Source of the DNA: Thermoplasmatota archaeon
GTDB taxonomy: Archaea > Thermoplasmatota > Thermoplasmata > UBA10834
Direction of reading: 5' to 3'
Length of the DNA: 64,000 nt
Assembly: GCA_018818785.1 (NCBI GenBank)
Contig: JAHIRF010000012.1
Coordinates: 1-64,000 of the forward strand
The translations under genes were made by a program, and so were the position numbers. Under the pieces are notes generated by a model, which had not been told where the DNA came from, ran no database searches, and saw only the letters and a program-made list of their open reading frames with translations. Below, piece by piece: positions 45,492-54,707 of this stretch (position 1 is its first letter; the number at the start of each line of letters is the position of its first letter).

Positions 45492-46328
45492 TCATTCTTC
45501 CAGCTTGCCTATCTGCTCCCGGAGGGTCTCGAAACGCTCCTCGAGGATCTTCAGACCCTTAATGAGCACTTCCTTCGCGGTGAGCGAACCGTCCGTCTCG
45601 AACCTGAATATGATCTTGCTGGGATCGCCGGAGACCTTGATCACGCCAGTGTCGCAGACCTCTGTGCACGCGTTGCACAGGGTGCAGTTTTCCGGGTGCC
45701 TGACGACGATCTTCTTGTCCTCCTTCGCGAGCACGCCTCTGGGGCACACATTCACGCAGGACAGACCGACGTCGCATTTCGAATGGTCTATCTCGATCTT
45801 GCCGTAGTACCTGTAGCCGGCACCGAGGGCGGCCTGCCACCTGGAGTGCTGTCTCCCGGTACCAAGCTCGGCTGTAGCGTATATCAGCAAGGCCTGGTCA
45901 TCTGCGAGTTTGACGATCGGTATAAGGTCGTCCTTCACTCGGAACTTCTCGCTGCCTATTGGTTCCAGGTCGCCGCTGTACACGGTGCATGGGCCCTTCT
46001 TGTTCAGGGAGTACATCACCGTGCAGCTCGGGCAACCCTCTCCGTTGCAGCTGCACTTGGATCTGTATATGAACGAATCCAGGTCGGTCGGTACCGGGAC
46101 GAGGGATAGTCTGTGTGCCAATATCTCGTCGAAAAGCGGGGATATGCTCTCGTAAGCCGTCCCGCCCTCATCCATGATCGGTCCAAGATGGAACTCGACA
46201 TTGTCTATTGCCATCTTGGGGACATCGGATACGATCGTCCTTCTGAGCGCGTTTACGAACATCGGGTTCGTATCACTTATCACGAGTTCCGCCTTTGTTG
46301 GCGTCATCTCAAGTATATCGATCTTCAT
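45492..46328 (-). CDS. rpoD: RNA polymerase subunit D (Rpo3) with Fe-S domain
   Basis: 278 aa. It has the alpha-like dimerisation domain (VNALRRTIVSDVPKMAIDNVEF) and an inserted ferredoxin-like domain at about residues 185-235. The first cluster motif is CDVGLSCVNVCP, with Gly where the second Cys of CxxCxxCxxxCP is expected; the second, CTLCNACTEVC, is complete. This predicts one 3Fe-4S and one 4Fe-4S cluster (inference). ATG at 46328 is preferred over TTG at 46334. Last gene of the rps13-rps4-rps11-rpoD operon, the standard archaeal order. Confidence 0.96.
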   Translation of the reverse strand: MKIDILEMTPTKAELVISDTNPMFVNALRRTIVSDVPKMAIDNVEFHLGPIMDEGGTAYESISPLFDEILAHRLSLVPVPTDLDSFIYRSKCSCNGEGCPSCTVMYSLNKKGPCTVYSGDLEPIGSEKFRVKDDLIPIVKLADDQALLIYATAELGTGRQHSRWQAALGAGYRYYGKIEIDHSKCDVGLSCVNVCPRGVLAKEDKKIVVRHPENCTLCNACTEVCDTGVIKVSGDPSKIIFRFETDGSLTAKEVLIKGLKILEERFETLREQIGKLEE

Positions 46329-46337
46329 CTGCAACCA

Positions 46338-46721
46338 CTATACCCTTCGGCCCCTTCTTCCGCCCTTCTTCTTGGTTCCATCGTGCGGAACGGGTGTGAC
46401 ATCCTCGATCCTGCCTATGCGCAGGCCGGCCCTCGCGAGTCCTCTTATCGCCGCCTGTGCGCCAGGTCCAGGGGAGGACGATCTGTTCCCTCCGGGTGCC
46501 CTGACTTTGACATGGATGCTGTCGATACCCTTCTCCTTGGCTATATCGGCCACCTTCTCGGCCGCCTTCATGGCGGCGTAAGGCGACGCCTCATCCTTCG
46601 CGGCTTTGACGACCATTCCTCCGGTCGCCTTGGTTATGGTCTCGGCACCAGTGATGTCCGTGACCGTGATTATGATGTTATTGTAGCTTGCATAGACATG
46701 AGCTATTCCCCATTTGCCCAT
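46338..46721 (-). CDS. rpsK: 30S ribosomal protein S11 (uS11)
   Basis: 127 aa. [34 protein letters not shown] and the C-terminal [20 protein letters not shown] are diagnostic. ATG at 46721 lies 4 nt after the rps4 stop, with AAGTGA upstream; a start 39 nt earlier would run into rps4. Platform protein of the small subunit. Confidence 0.97.
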   Translation of the reverse strand: MGKWGIAHVYASYNNIIITVTDITGAETITKATGGMVVKAAKDEASPYAAMKAAEKVADIAKEKGIDSIHVKVRAPGGNRSSSPGPGAQAAIRGLARAGLRIGRIEDVTPVPHDGTKKKGGRRGRRV

Positions 46722-46725
46722 CGAT

Positions 46726-47424
46726 TCACTTCTCCTCTGCGGGTTCGACTTCAGCGGCATCGATGTCCGCGCCTTCCGTCTCCTTCTCCTCCTTCAGCTC
46801 GGCCTTGAGGAGTTTCTTGAGCTTAGGCTTGGCCACTTTGATATCGTCCTTCGGCGCTTCTGTCTTGGCCATGGCAGCTTCTCTGATCTTCGGGAGGTCT
46901 TCCTCCTTCGGTCTCACTGGGTGAAGGTCGTTGGCGATCGGGGAGGTCTCGTGGTATGTCATCTGGTCCTCCTCGTTCCTCTTCACCATGTATCCAGGTA
47001 TGGTGACCTTCCTGCCAGCGATGGACGCGTGTCCGTGGACGATGAACTGCCTCGCCTGCTTGGGTGTGTAAGCGAGTCCCTTCCTGTATATCAGGGTCTG
47101 GAAGCGCCTCGAAAGCACTTCTTCGGTGCTGAGCGCAAGAACGTCGTTGAGCGTGGCCTCGGACGGAAGCAATGCCAGCTTCGCGCAGCGCGCCAGCAGC
47201 TGCTTCGTCTCTATCTCGGCCTGCTTGTCCCCGGTCCTTAGCCTCGCCTGGAGGTCCCTGCTCTGAGTCCTGAGCCTCCTTACGAGCGACTGGGCACGCC
47301 AGAGCTCTCTCTTGTTCTTCAGGCCGTACTTCATGATCAAGTCGTTTTCCGCCTTGATTCGCTCCCCTTCCCACGGATGGGATGGGGTTTCATACTTCTT
47401 TCTTGAGAATTTAGGATCGCCCAT
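46726..47424 (-). CDS. rpsD: 30S ribosomal protein S4 (uS4) with C-terminal extension
   Basis: 232 aa. The N-terminal [19 protein letters not shown] and the S4 RNA-binding domain ([19 protein letters not shown]) are archaeal S4. About 60 C-terminal residues rich in Lys, Glu and Ala extend beyond the usual end. Binds the 5' domain of 16S rRNA early in assembly. Its stop lies 4 nt before the rps11 start. Confidence 0.97.
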   Translation of the reverse strand: MGDPKFSRKKYETPSHPWEGERIKAENDLIMKYGLKNKRELWRAQSLVRRLRTQSRDLQARLRTGDKQAEIETKQLLARCAKLALLPSEATLNDVLALSTEEVLSRRFQTLIYRKGLAYTPKQARQFIVHGHASIAGRKVTIPGYMVKRNEEDQMTYHETSPIANDLHPVRPKEEDLPKIREAAMAKTEAPKDDIKVAKPKLKKLLKAELKEEKETEGADIDAAEVEPAEEK

Positions 47425-47432
47425 CAGTCACA

Positions 47433-48011
47433 CTACTCCTTTGCCGGAGCCGCGGCGGGGCTCTCTTTCTTTCTCATGACACCCATGGTCATTCCGGTCC
47501 TGCCGTTAGCTCTCGACCTCTGGCCGCGGACTTTCTGACCCTGTTCGTGCCTTATGCCCTTGTAGCATCTGATCATCCTCATGACATTGACGTCGTCTCT
47601 TCTGTAGAGATCTACGTCGATTCCAACCAGATGCAGGTCCGCGCCCGAGGACCAATCGTTCTGTCTGTTGGTCATCCAGTGCGGAACCTTCTCAGAATAT
47701 TCAGTTATGAGTTTCTCAAGTTCGTTCGTCTTCTCCTCAGGGAGATCGCCGATCTTGACGTTCTTCGGGATACCTGCCATCCTGGCGATGATCTCAGCCG
47801 TTCTGAGACCAATGCCCTTGACGGCTGTGAGTGCGATGACTATGTCCTTCCTGCCATCCGCGTCAGTGTTCACCAGTCGGACTATATACCTGAAATTCTC
47901 GTCCCTCTTCTCCTTGTCAACTGAGGGCTTCTTTGCTTCGGCCTTAGGCTCGGCCTGCTTACTCTTCTCCTTCTTTTCACCCTTCTGCTTGGGTTCTTTC
48001 TGTTCTGGCAA
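47433..48011 (-). CDS. rpsM: 30S ribosomal protein S13 (uS13) with N-terminal extension
   Basis: 192 aa. VRLVNTDADGRKDIVIALTAVKG, GIRHEQGQKVRGQRSRANGR are diagnostic. The first 40 residues are a Lys/Glu/Ala-rich tail not found in typical S13. The start is TTG at 48011 with GGAGGT 5 nt upstream; the in-frame sequence before it (to 48101) has no ribosome-binding site and overlaps the promoter leader. First gene of the operon; TATA box at 48113-48120. Confidence 0.95.
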   Translation of the reverse strand: MPEQKEPKQKGEKKEKSKQAEPKAEAKKPSVDKEKRDENFRYIVRLVNTDADGRKDIVIALTAVKGIGLRTAEIIARMAGIPKNVKIGDLPEEKTNELEKLITEYSEKVPHWMTNRQNDWSSGADLHLVGIDVDLYRRDDVNVMRMIRCYKGIRHEQGQKVRGQRSRANGRTGMTMGVMRKKESPAAAPAKE

Positions 48012-48112
48012 ACAGCGACCTCCACGGTAGCATGGCTCTAAACCGGCTGTTCCGGTCCCCAGACCAATCAATACACATAGTCTGGAGAGCAAATCCCCCA
48101 CACACTAAGGTG

Positions 48113-48120
48113 TATAAAAC
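48113..48120 (-). promoter_or_regulatory. TATA box of the rps13-rpoD operon
   Basis: Minus-strand GTTTTATA; the predicted start near 48087 gives a leader of about 75 nt with GGAGGT before the TTG start of rps13. Confidence 0.6.
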
Positions 48121-48185
48121 ACTTATGCTCTTGCACTCTGGCCGGTTAGGTATTTGCACGGACATGCCAGCATGCCCTTGACATG

Positions 48186-49019
48186 TCATCGTCCCTGCCT
48201 TTTTCTTCCCATCTCGTCGATGACTCTAGCCGTCTCCGACGTTGCATTGTCCAAGCTGACTGGTATGTGCCTGAAATCATAGCCCATGTCCTTGAGCCTG
48301 GAGAACAGCTTCGAGAGTGATGGTAGCTCTATCCCTGCCTGCTCCAGCATGTCCTTCCTATGAGCCAGGTCCGCCAAGGTTCCATCGAACATTATCGATC
48401 TATTTATGACTATCACACGGTCCGCTAGGTCCGCCACCGCTTCCAAATCGTGTGTTGCCATCAGCATGGTCCTCTTCATGCCATTCAGGAGGCCTATGAG
48501 GTCCGATCTGGCTCTTGGGTCCAATCCCGAGGTGGGCTCATCCAGGAGGAGTATGGCTGGCTCCATCGCCAATACTCCGGCGATCGCCACCCTCTTCTTC
48601 ATACCATGGCTGAGCCTGTGTGGCACCCGTTTCGCCAAGGCCTCGGTGCCAGTGCTCCTCAGGGCGTTCATCACTCTTCCCTGGATGTCATCGAGGGCCA
48701 GGTTCTGGGGCCCGAAAGCGACATCTTCCTCGACCGTGGGCATGAATATCTGGTCGTCGGGGTCCTGGAATAGCATGCCCAAATGCCTTCTCACCTTGTC
48801 CTCACTCCCATCATCCAGAGCATCGCCGTTCACGATGACCTTGCCCGTGAACGGGGTTCTGAAGCCCGCGATCAGGCTGAACAGGGTCGATTTTCCAGCG
48901 CCGTTGGGACCTATTATCGCCACCTTCTCGCCTGACTCGACCTTGAATGATATCCCTTCGATCGCGGGTGTTCCGTCCTCGTACGAGAACGACAGTCCGT
49001 CTATCTCCAGTATGCTCAT
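48186..49019 (-). CDS. nikO: Nickel ECF transporter ATPase (NikO/CbiO family)
   Basis: 277 aa. Walker A IGPNGAGKST, Q-loop MLFQDPDDQIFMPTVEEDVAFG (typical of ECF ATPases), signature LSHGMKKRVAIAG, Walker B LLLDEPTSGLD and switch His ATHDLE. It drives metal uptake with the NikQ and NikMN subunits. ATG at 49019 overlaps the nikQ stop by 4 nt; an upstream in-frame start would lie inside nikQ. Nickel rather than cobalt is inferred from the adjacent nikR. Confidence 0.92.
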   Translation of the reverse strand: MSILEIDGLSFSYEDGTPAIEGISFKVESGEKVAIIGPNGAGKSTLFSLIAGFRTPFTGKVIVNGDALDDGSEDKVRRHLGMLFQDPDDQIFMPTVEEDVAFGPQNLALDDIQGRVMNALRSTGTEALAKRVPHRLSHGMKKRVAIAGVLAMEPAILLLDEPTSGLDPRARSDLIGLLNGMKRTMLMATHDLEAVADLADRVIVINRSIMFDGTLADLAHRKDMLEQAGIELPSLSKLFSRLKDMGYDFRHIPVSLDNATSETARVIDEMGRKRQGR

Positions 49020-49771
49020 GCGAATGCCCCCAGTTGGAATGTAATGAGGGCGCCGGAAACGACCGCGAACCATGCGATGAATGCGAGGTCCGCCGCTGCG
49101 AGCCTGGTTTGTCTCCAGGTCTTCAGATCGAAGTTGAAACCCCTCATCTTCAGCCCTTCATATCCCTTCTCGGCTCTATCGGATGCCCTGACGAACACCA
49201 TTCCAGCGGTGTAGCCGATTATCTTCAGGCCCCTGAGGTCGAATAGGCTCCTCCCACCTGAGAACCCCCTCGCCTTCCTGGCCGTCTTCATCCTGACGAG
49301 CTCATCGGCCATCAGCACTATGTACTTGTATGTCAACATCAGCAGTGTCGAGATGATCTTCGGGACACCCAACCGCCTCAGCCCCGCGAACAGTTGGAGG
49401 CTCTCCGTGGCGCTGGCAAGCACCAGGAGCGCGATGACGCACGCGCTCGTCCTCGCCCACATGCCTATTCCACGATCGATCCCAGCGAATAGGAATACGG
49501 ACACCGAAGCTATCAGGATGAACGGCAAGGCTCCTGCGTATGCCTTGAGCAGGTGTCTGGCAGGGACCTGACTGAAGGCTGCGAAGATGACCGAGAGCGC
49601 AAGAGCTGCGAATATGAGTTCCGTGACGGTCAGCATCGCCGCGACCGTCACGAACACGACGACGCCGATTATCTTCGCGCGCGCGTCGAGCCTGCCCATC
49701 CAGCTGGCTCTCGCATGCTCGTCGAGCTCATCGGTCCGTGTATGGTGTCCTCGAACATGCCCTACGATCAT
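49016..49771 (-). CDS. nikQ: Nickel ECF transporter T component (NikQ/CbiQ family)
   Basis: 251 aa with five or six membrane helices. DARAKIIGVVVFVTVAAML near the N-terminus and the cytoplasmic motif segment (MKTARKARGF, then YEGLKMRGFN) that couples to the ATPase are typical of EcfT/CbiQ. Start ATG at 49771, 6 nt after the nikMN stop. Middle gene of nikMN-nikQ-nikO. Confidence 0.92.
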   Translation of the reverse strand: MIVGHVRGHHTRTDELDEHARASWMGRLDARAKIIGVVVFVTVAAMLTVTELIFAALALSVIFAAFSQVPARHLLKAYAGALPFILIASVSVFLFAGIDRGIGMWARTSACVIALLVLASATESLQLFAGLRRLGVPKIISTLLMLTYKYIVLMADELVRMKTARKARGFSGGRSLFDLRGLKIIGYTAGMVFVRASDRAEKGYEGLKMRGFNFDLKTWRQTRLAAADLAFIAWFAVVSGALITFQLGAFA

Positions 49772-49777
49772 CGGTGC

Positions 49778-50773
49778 TCATTCCGCCGCTCTTCCGATCT
49801 TGAATATGTTCATCAATCCCAAACCCACTAATGCAGTCGCCACGAAGCCGAGGATGCCTGCGAACAGGGCAGCGAAATAAGTCTCGCCGTATTCGAAGGG
49901 AGAGGTCAGCACGGCATCGCCTTCATCCACGCCTGCGTCCTCCATCGTCTTCTCCAGCCCGTCCGCGCCCTCGCTCGAGTACATGAAGTAAAGTGGGAGC
50001 GCCAAGGCGAATACTATCAAGACCGCGACCGTCGCATGGGCTATCTTGGAGGACATGATACCCTTCAACCCTGGCACGGCCACATTCTTCTCAGAGATCG
50101 ATCGGAACGCATTCGGGGACACGCTGAGCACATAAGCCGCGACAGCGACGGTTATCATTGCCTCGCCGATCGCTATTATCACATGGTAGCCCAGCATCGC
50201 AGGGATCGAAACGGTCGCAGCTATCCCATACGCTCCGCCGGATATTGCGTAGCTGACTGCCATCTCCGCAGCGCAGGCAGAAGCTGACACGAACACGGAC
50301 GCCCATGCTCCCACGCCTATCGCGATGGCTGTGCCGAGGTTCATCTTCCCATGTTTAGTCTCGGTCTTGAGACCTGCGAGGAATGGCTTGACAAGTGTGT
50401 AGACTCCCCACCCAGTCAATGGTGCTATGATGGCCATATTGGTGGCGTTGAGCCCGAAAGCGGTGATGCCACCGTCCCCGAACATCAGGGCCTGTATCAC
50501 CAGGATGACCGTCATGCCGACCATCGCGATGACCGGCCCTGCCATGATTGCGAACAGCGCCGCGCCTACCAGGTGGCCGGTGGTGCCGCCACCTATCGGG
50601 AAGTTGAGCATCTGAGCCACGAATATCCCTGCTGAGAGGACGGCTATCCTCGGGAGGTCCTTTTCCTTGAATTTCTTCCCAGATATCAGCAGTGCGACCG
50701 CGATGACGACCATGAATTCAATCCAGCCGATGGCCGAGACCATCGGATCCATCAAACCGTCTGGTATGTGCAC
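49778..50773 (-). CDS. nikMN: Nickel ECF substrate-binding component, NikMN fusion
   Basis: 331 aa. The mature N-terminus MHIPDGLMD supplies the metal ligands (N-terminal amine and His2) of NikM/CbiM, so GTG at 50773 must be the true start. Residues about 1-215 are the CbiM/NikM S component (NFPIGGGTTGHLVGAAL). Residues about 230-331 with two membrane helices and an extracytoplasmic loop match NikN/CbiN fused to its C-terminus. First gene of the operon, divergent from nikR across a 128-bp region. Confidence 0.93.
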   Translation of the reverse strand: MHIPDGLMDPMVSAIGWIEFMVVIAVALLISGKKFKEKDLPRIAVLSAGIFVAQMLNFPIGGGTTGHLVGAALFAIMAGPVIAMVGMTVILVIQALMFGDGGITAFGLNATNMAIIAPLTGWGVYTLVKPFLAGLKTETKHGKMNLGTAIAIGVGAWASVFVSASACAAEMAVSYAISGGAYGIAATVSIPAMLGYHVIIAIGEAMITVAVAAYVLSVSPNAFRSISEKNVAVPGLKGIMSSKIAHATVAVLIVFALALPLYFMYSSEGADGLEKTMEDAGVDEGDAVLTSPFEYGETYFAALFAGILGFVATALVGLGLMNIFKIGRAAE

Positions 50774-50785
50774 CTCATCATCTCC

Positions 50786-50815
50786 CGTAATACCTTTTGT
50801 TAATTTCGTAATACC
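50786..50815. promoter_or_regulatory. Candidate NikR operator (direct repeat)
   Basis: CGTAATACC occurs at 50786-50794 and again at 50807-50815, a 21-bp period (two helix turns). It lies between nikMN and nikR and close to the nikMN start. NikR commonly binds repeats in this position; binding here is inference. Confidence 0.4.
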
Positions 50816-50901
50816 GAATTGCAGGGAAGTATTTAGCTCTTCGCGAGCGCGCGCCGTCGCGCAGGCGAATCATTATGTCGCACCTTCTCAATCCGAAGGT
50901 G

Positions 50902-51315
50902 ATGGCCAGGAAGGAACGGATATCTCTAAGCATCGAGAGCGACCTGATCAAGGAGTTCGACGCGATAGCCGACGACCTGGGTCATCCGACGCGTTCCAAG
51001 GCGGTGGGCGAAGCCATGAGGGAATTCGTCGCAAAGAAGAAGTGGGACATGGCGGGGAAAGGCGTCGTGCCAGGGGTGATACTGGTGACATATGATCATC
51101 ACTCGCGAGGAGTCAACAACGCCCTGACAGAGCTCCAGCATGACTATCCTGATGTCGTCAACGCGACGATGCACGTCCACCTGTCGAAGCACACGTGCCT
51201 CGAGGTGATAGCCTTCAAGGGAGAGGCCGACCGTGTCCGGTCATTGGCGAGGACGCTGCAGTCTCAGAAGGGTGTCCTCGATCTCAAGCTGATATCCGCA
51301 CCCTCTTCTAGATGA
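50902..51315 (+). CDS. nikR: Nickel-responsive regulator NikR
   Basis: 137 aa: an N-terminal ribbon-helix-helix (RISLSIESDLIKEFDAIAD) and a C-terminal ACT-like nickel-sensing domain. The four square-planar nickel ligands of E. coli NikR (His76, His87, His89, Cys95) correspond exactly to His80, His91, His93 and Cys99 here (MHVHLSKHTC). It should repress nikMN-nikQ-nikO when nickel is plentiful. ATG at 50902 gives the usual short N-terminus, but AGGTG directly abuts it; ATG at 50875 is a possible longer start. Confidence 0.95.
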   Translation: MARKERISLSIESDLIKEFDAIADDLGHPTRSKAVGEAMREFVAKKKWDMAGKGVVPGVILVTYDHHSRGVNNALTELQHDYPDVVNATMHVHLSKHTCLEVIAFKGEADRVRSLARTLQSQKGVLDLKLISAPSSR

Positions 51316-51409
51316 GCTCCATGGATTGAACTAGAAATGTGCAATGGTTGCGTACTGACCGTGTTATGTTCGACCATCGTTGAATCAAATAGAGAATGGA
51401 TTTCGGTAC

Positions 51410-52003
51410 TCAATGACCGCCTACGAGTATGAGTATGATGGCGGTTCCGAGTCCTGCGATAACGAACCTCAAGCCCGTATAGACGATCATCTCTTTGATC
51501 AGGCTGCCGAGGTATGCGCCGAGGAAGAACAGGAAGCAGAGCGTGACGATCGTCCCGGTCACGACCGCTTCATCAAGGGGCATGAAGAAGAACGGGACCA
51601 GAGGGACGAAGGCGGCCAGGAGCGGGGCGAGTCCATGCACCAACGCACTCACGGTTATGCTCACATTCATGGCATCCACTCTGGTGCCCTCGACATTGCT
51701 GAGCATGGCCTTCTCCAGGTTCTTGTGACAGAGCAGATGCTCGACCCTCTCGGCCTCATAGGCCCCCACCGCGCTAGATACGCCAAGTGCGACACCTGCC
51801 GCCAGACCAGTGGCCAGTATCAGTCGCTGCGCGATCTCCGGATGCACGCCGGTCTCCGCAACATAAGCCCCCAAGATGACACCTAGAATAGTCAGTGCGC
51901 CATCGAACGCACCGATGACGAAGTACCTCCTGGCGATAGAGCCAGACTTCGTCAGCTCGAAATGGAACTTCATCTTTTTCAGCGATTCAGAGAGTCTCGA
52001 CAT
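51410..52003 (-). CDS. VIT1/CCC1 family membrane transporter
   Basis: 197 aa with five membrane helices. FVIGAFDGALTILGVILGA in helix 1 and ALGVSSAVGAYEAERVEH in the second half match the VIT1/CCC1 family (vacuolar iron or manganese exchangers). The cytoplasmic loop between helices 2 and 3 is short, so the metal-binding domain of plant VIT1 is reduced. Iron or manganese export is the likely role. Starts 8 nt after the alaS stop on the same strand. Confidence 0.85.
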   Translation of the reverse strand: MSRLSESLKKMKFHFELTKSGSIARRYFVIGAFDGALTILGVILGAYVAETGVHPEIAQRLILATGLAAGVALGVSSAVGAYEAERVEHLLCHKNLEKAMLSNVEGTRVDAMNVSITVSALVHGLAPLLAAFVPLVPFFFMPLDEAVVTGTIVTLCFLFFLGAYLGSLIKEMIVYTGLRFVIAGLGTAIILILVGGH

Positions 52004-52010
52004 CTGTCAC

Positions 52011-54707
52011 TCACTCTTTCTCCAGGGCTGCCTTGGCCGAAGCGACCGCGGAATCGAGCGCTTCCTCGATCCGAGCCGTCTCAGGTCCACCTCCCTGGGC
52101 GAAATCTGGTTTGCCCCCACCGGAGCCGCCGACCATCTCCATGGTCTTCTTGATCAAAGGTCTGCAGTCCATGACGACGTCCTCGCTCCTCGCTATCACG
52201 ATCTTCGCGCCACCCTGATCAGACCCCAACACGGCCACAGTCTTGGGTTGTGCAATCAGCTGTTTCGCGAGGCTGACCAGGTGCTTCATGTCCTCAGACT
52301 GCAGGTGTCTAACGATCCTGATCCCATTGACTTGTGACGCCTTCTTGACCAGGTCGTCGACGGTCTCGCCGACTAGCCCCTTCTTCACGGAATCCAACTC
52401 CTTCCTCAGTCCATTCCAATCGGCTACGAGCTTGTCGACCGCATCGGACATGTTCTCCGGGCTGGAGTTGAGTTTGACACTGACATCTTTGACCTCGTTC
52501 CAGACGGACATCATCTTCTCGACCGACGCCATGCCCGCAGTGAACTCCATCCTCACGACGCCGTCCTGGATGCGTCTGGTGCCCATGATCTTTATCGCCC
52601 CCACTTCGAGGGTGTTCTTGCAGTGTATGCCGCCGCACGCCTCGACGTCGAAGTCTCCGATCCTCACCACTCGGAGCTCCTTGCCAGGGACTGCACCTCC
52701 CTGGTACAGCCTGAATCCGTGCCTCTTCTCCGCAAGGGTCCTCTCCATGAACGTGCTCTGAACTTTGGCGCCAGATAGGACGGTCTCGTTGGCTATCGTC
52801 TCGATCTTCTCGAGCTCGTCCTTCGTGAGGTCAGCGTAATGAGTGATATCCAACCTGGCCACGTCAGGAGCTTTGTGGGCGCCCGTCTGCCATATATGGT
52901 TGCCCAGCACATTTCTGGCTGCGCCATTTATTATGTGCGTGGCTGTGTGATGGCGCTGGAGACGTCTTCTCCTCGTCTCGTCTATCGTGCATGTGATCAG
53001 CTTGCCCACCTTGGCCTGCATCTCACCTTCGACTTTGTGGACGACGATGTTGCCGATCTTGTCGACATGGACGACCTTCATGTCTTTCATGGTGCCAGTG
53101 TCGCTCTCCTGGCCTCCGCTCTCCGCGTAGAAGCAGGTCTTGTCGAGCACGACGAGATCGTTCACTATCGCCAGGACCTTCGCTCTGAACCTGTATTTGT
53201 ACGGGTCTTTGAAGAACAGCTGCTTGGTCGCGGGGAGGTCCTTGGGAAGCTGCACTCCGACAATTACATCCTCAGCGTCCTTCGTCTTCGCGTGCCTCGC
53301 GGCCACGCGCTTGTAGAAATCGTCGGGGACATTCACCTTGGAGTCGGCGAACTCTGCCACCACCTCTGGATTGAGCCCGTGTGAATCGTATAGTTCTATC
53401 AGTTCCGCATCTGCAATCCCTTTGCCTTCCCTATGGAGCGATTCCTCGAGCCGCTTGACGATGCTCTTGCCCTTGACGAGCGTCTCATGGTACTTGTCCT
53501 GCTCGACATCCACCAGCTTCAGTATCTCGTCCTTGTTCTCCTTGAGGTCGGGGAAATCTTTGGAGAAATAGTCCACCTGTAGCGCCACTATCTCGGACAG
53601 CTTCTTCTCGATGCCCAGCTGGGACATCTCTCGGAGGGCGCGTCTCACAAGCAACCGTCCGAAGTATCCTTGTCTCACATTCGAGGGCACCACACCGTCG
53701 CTGAGCATGAACATGAGCGCCCGGGTATGGTCGCATATCACATACATGCTCTCGAATGGTTTGATGTAACTCATGAAATCGTCAACTTTCATGCCCAGTC
53801 TGGCTGCGGTGTCCGCCCTGAGCTCCCTCACATCGGCTGCAGTCTCGATCTTCAGGGATCCTGCGACCTTCGAGTATTCTGCCAATGCATTCTCATCCAC
53901 TTTGGTGCCTGAGAGTTCCTTGAGCTTGCCGAGCACGGATCCGAACACGGCCTCGTACGCGGATGGTGTACCCTGGGACATCCAGGTAAGCCTCTCGAGG
54001 CCATATCCGGTGTCTACCACCTGCATGTCGAGCGGCTTCAGATTACCGTTCTCAGTGGCATAGGCCATGAACACGAGCGTCGCGACCTCCACTCCTCCGA
54101 GGAGGACTTCCAGGCAGGGTCCGGCGTTGCCGCCCCCTTCCCACCAGGCCTCTGAATAATTCACAGCCTTCGGGTCGAGCCCCTGGACCTTGGTGAGGAA
54201 TTCGTGACAGAGCTCCGTCGTACGGTCCTTCCAGTAGACCTCCTTCCCCTTCTTGTTGAAGACATGGTGAGCCATCATCTCGAACATGGTGAGATGAGAA
54301 CCTGTCTTGCCCACATTGTCGATATCGTTGAATCTGACGCAGGTCTGTGATATGCCCAAGGGGTTCGCGGGTGGCTCGACGACTCCCTGTATAACCCATG
54401 GCTGGAAGCCGTAGATGCTGGCCTGTGTGAAGAATACGTCATCTCTCCACCTGGCAGTGATCGGATACCTGCCGATCCTGGTGTGACCTTCCTTCTCCAG
54501 GAAAGACAGGAAGCTCTCCCGCATCTCATGGACGCTTAGCTTCTCCTTGAATAGCGGTTTTCCGATGAATGTATATTCTACACAAGGCGCCTCACCGCAT
54601 GTCTCGCTGTCCCCAAGGGTCCAGTAGAACTTGCCACACGTCTTGCACTGCTTCCGCTGGAAGCCGTTGCTCTTGAAGAACTCGAGCTCGTAATCCTTGG
54701 GTTCCAT
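52011..54707 (-). CDS. alaS: Alanyl-tRNA synthetase, archaeal type
   Basis: 898 aa, full length. The N-terminal zinc-like CKTCGKFYWT...CGEAPC region is specific to archaeal AlaRS. The class II core has RIGRYPITARWRDDVFFTQA and FNDIDNVGKTGSHLTMFEM. The editing site has HHTATH (about residue 587) and CGGIHCKNT (about 687). The C-Ala domain contains GGSGGGKPDFAQGGG. It charges tRNA-Ala, one of which is at 28000-28071. Start ATG at 54707. Confidence 0.98.
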   Translation of the reverse strand: MEPKDYELEFFKSNGFQRKQCKTCGKFYWTLGDSETCGEAPCVEYTFIGKPLFKEKLSVHEMRESFLSFLEKEGHTRIGRYPITARWRDDVFFTQASIYGFQPWVIQGVVEPPANPLGISQTCVRFNDIDNVGKTGSHLTMFEMMAHHVFNKKGKEVYWKDRTTELCHEFLTKVQGLDPKAVNYSEAWWEGGGNAGPCLEVLLGGVEVATLVFMAYATENGNLKPLDMQVVDTGYGLERLTWMSQGTPSAYEAVFGSVLGKLKELSGTKVDENALAEYSKVAGSLKIETAADVRELRADTAARLGMKVDDFMSYIKPFESMYVICDHTRALMFMLSDGVVPSNVRQGYFGRLLVRRALREMSQLGIEKKLSEIVALQVDYFSKDFPDLKENKDEILKLVDVEQDKYHETLVKGKSIVKRLEESLHREGKGIADAELIELYDSHGLNPEVVAEFADSKVNVPDDFYKRVAARHAKTKDAEDVIVGVQLPKDLPATKQLFFKDPYKYRFRAKVLAIVNDLVVLDKTCFYAESGGQESDTGTMKDMKVVHVDKIGNIVVHKVEGEMQAKVGKLITCTIDETRRRRLQRHHTATHIINGAARNVLGNHIWQTGAHKAPDVARLDITHYADLTKDELEKIETIANETVLSGAKVQSTFMERTLAEKRHGFRLYQGGAVPGKELRVVRIGDFDVEACGGIHCKNTLEVGAIKIMGTRRIQDGVVRMEFTAGMASVEKMMSVWNEVKDVSVKLNSSPENMSDAVDKLVADWNGLRKELDSVKKGLVGETVDDLVKKASQVNGIRIVRHLQSEDMKHLVSLAKQLIAQPKTVAVLGSDQGGAKIVIARSEDVVMDCRPLIKKTMEMVGGSGGGKPDFAQGGGPETARIEEALDSAVASAKAALEKE

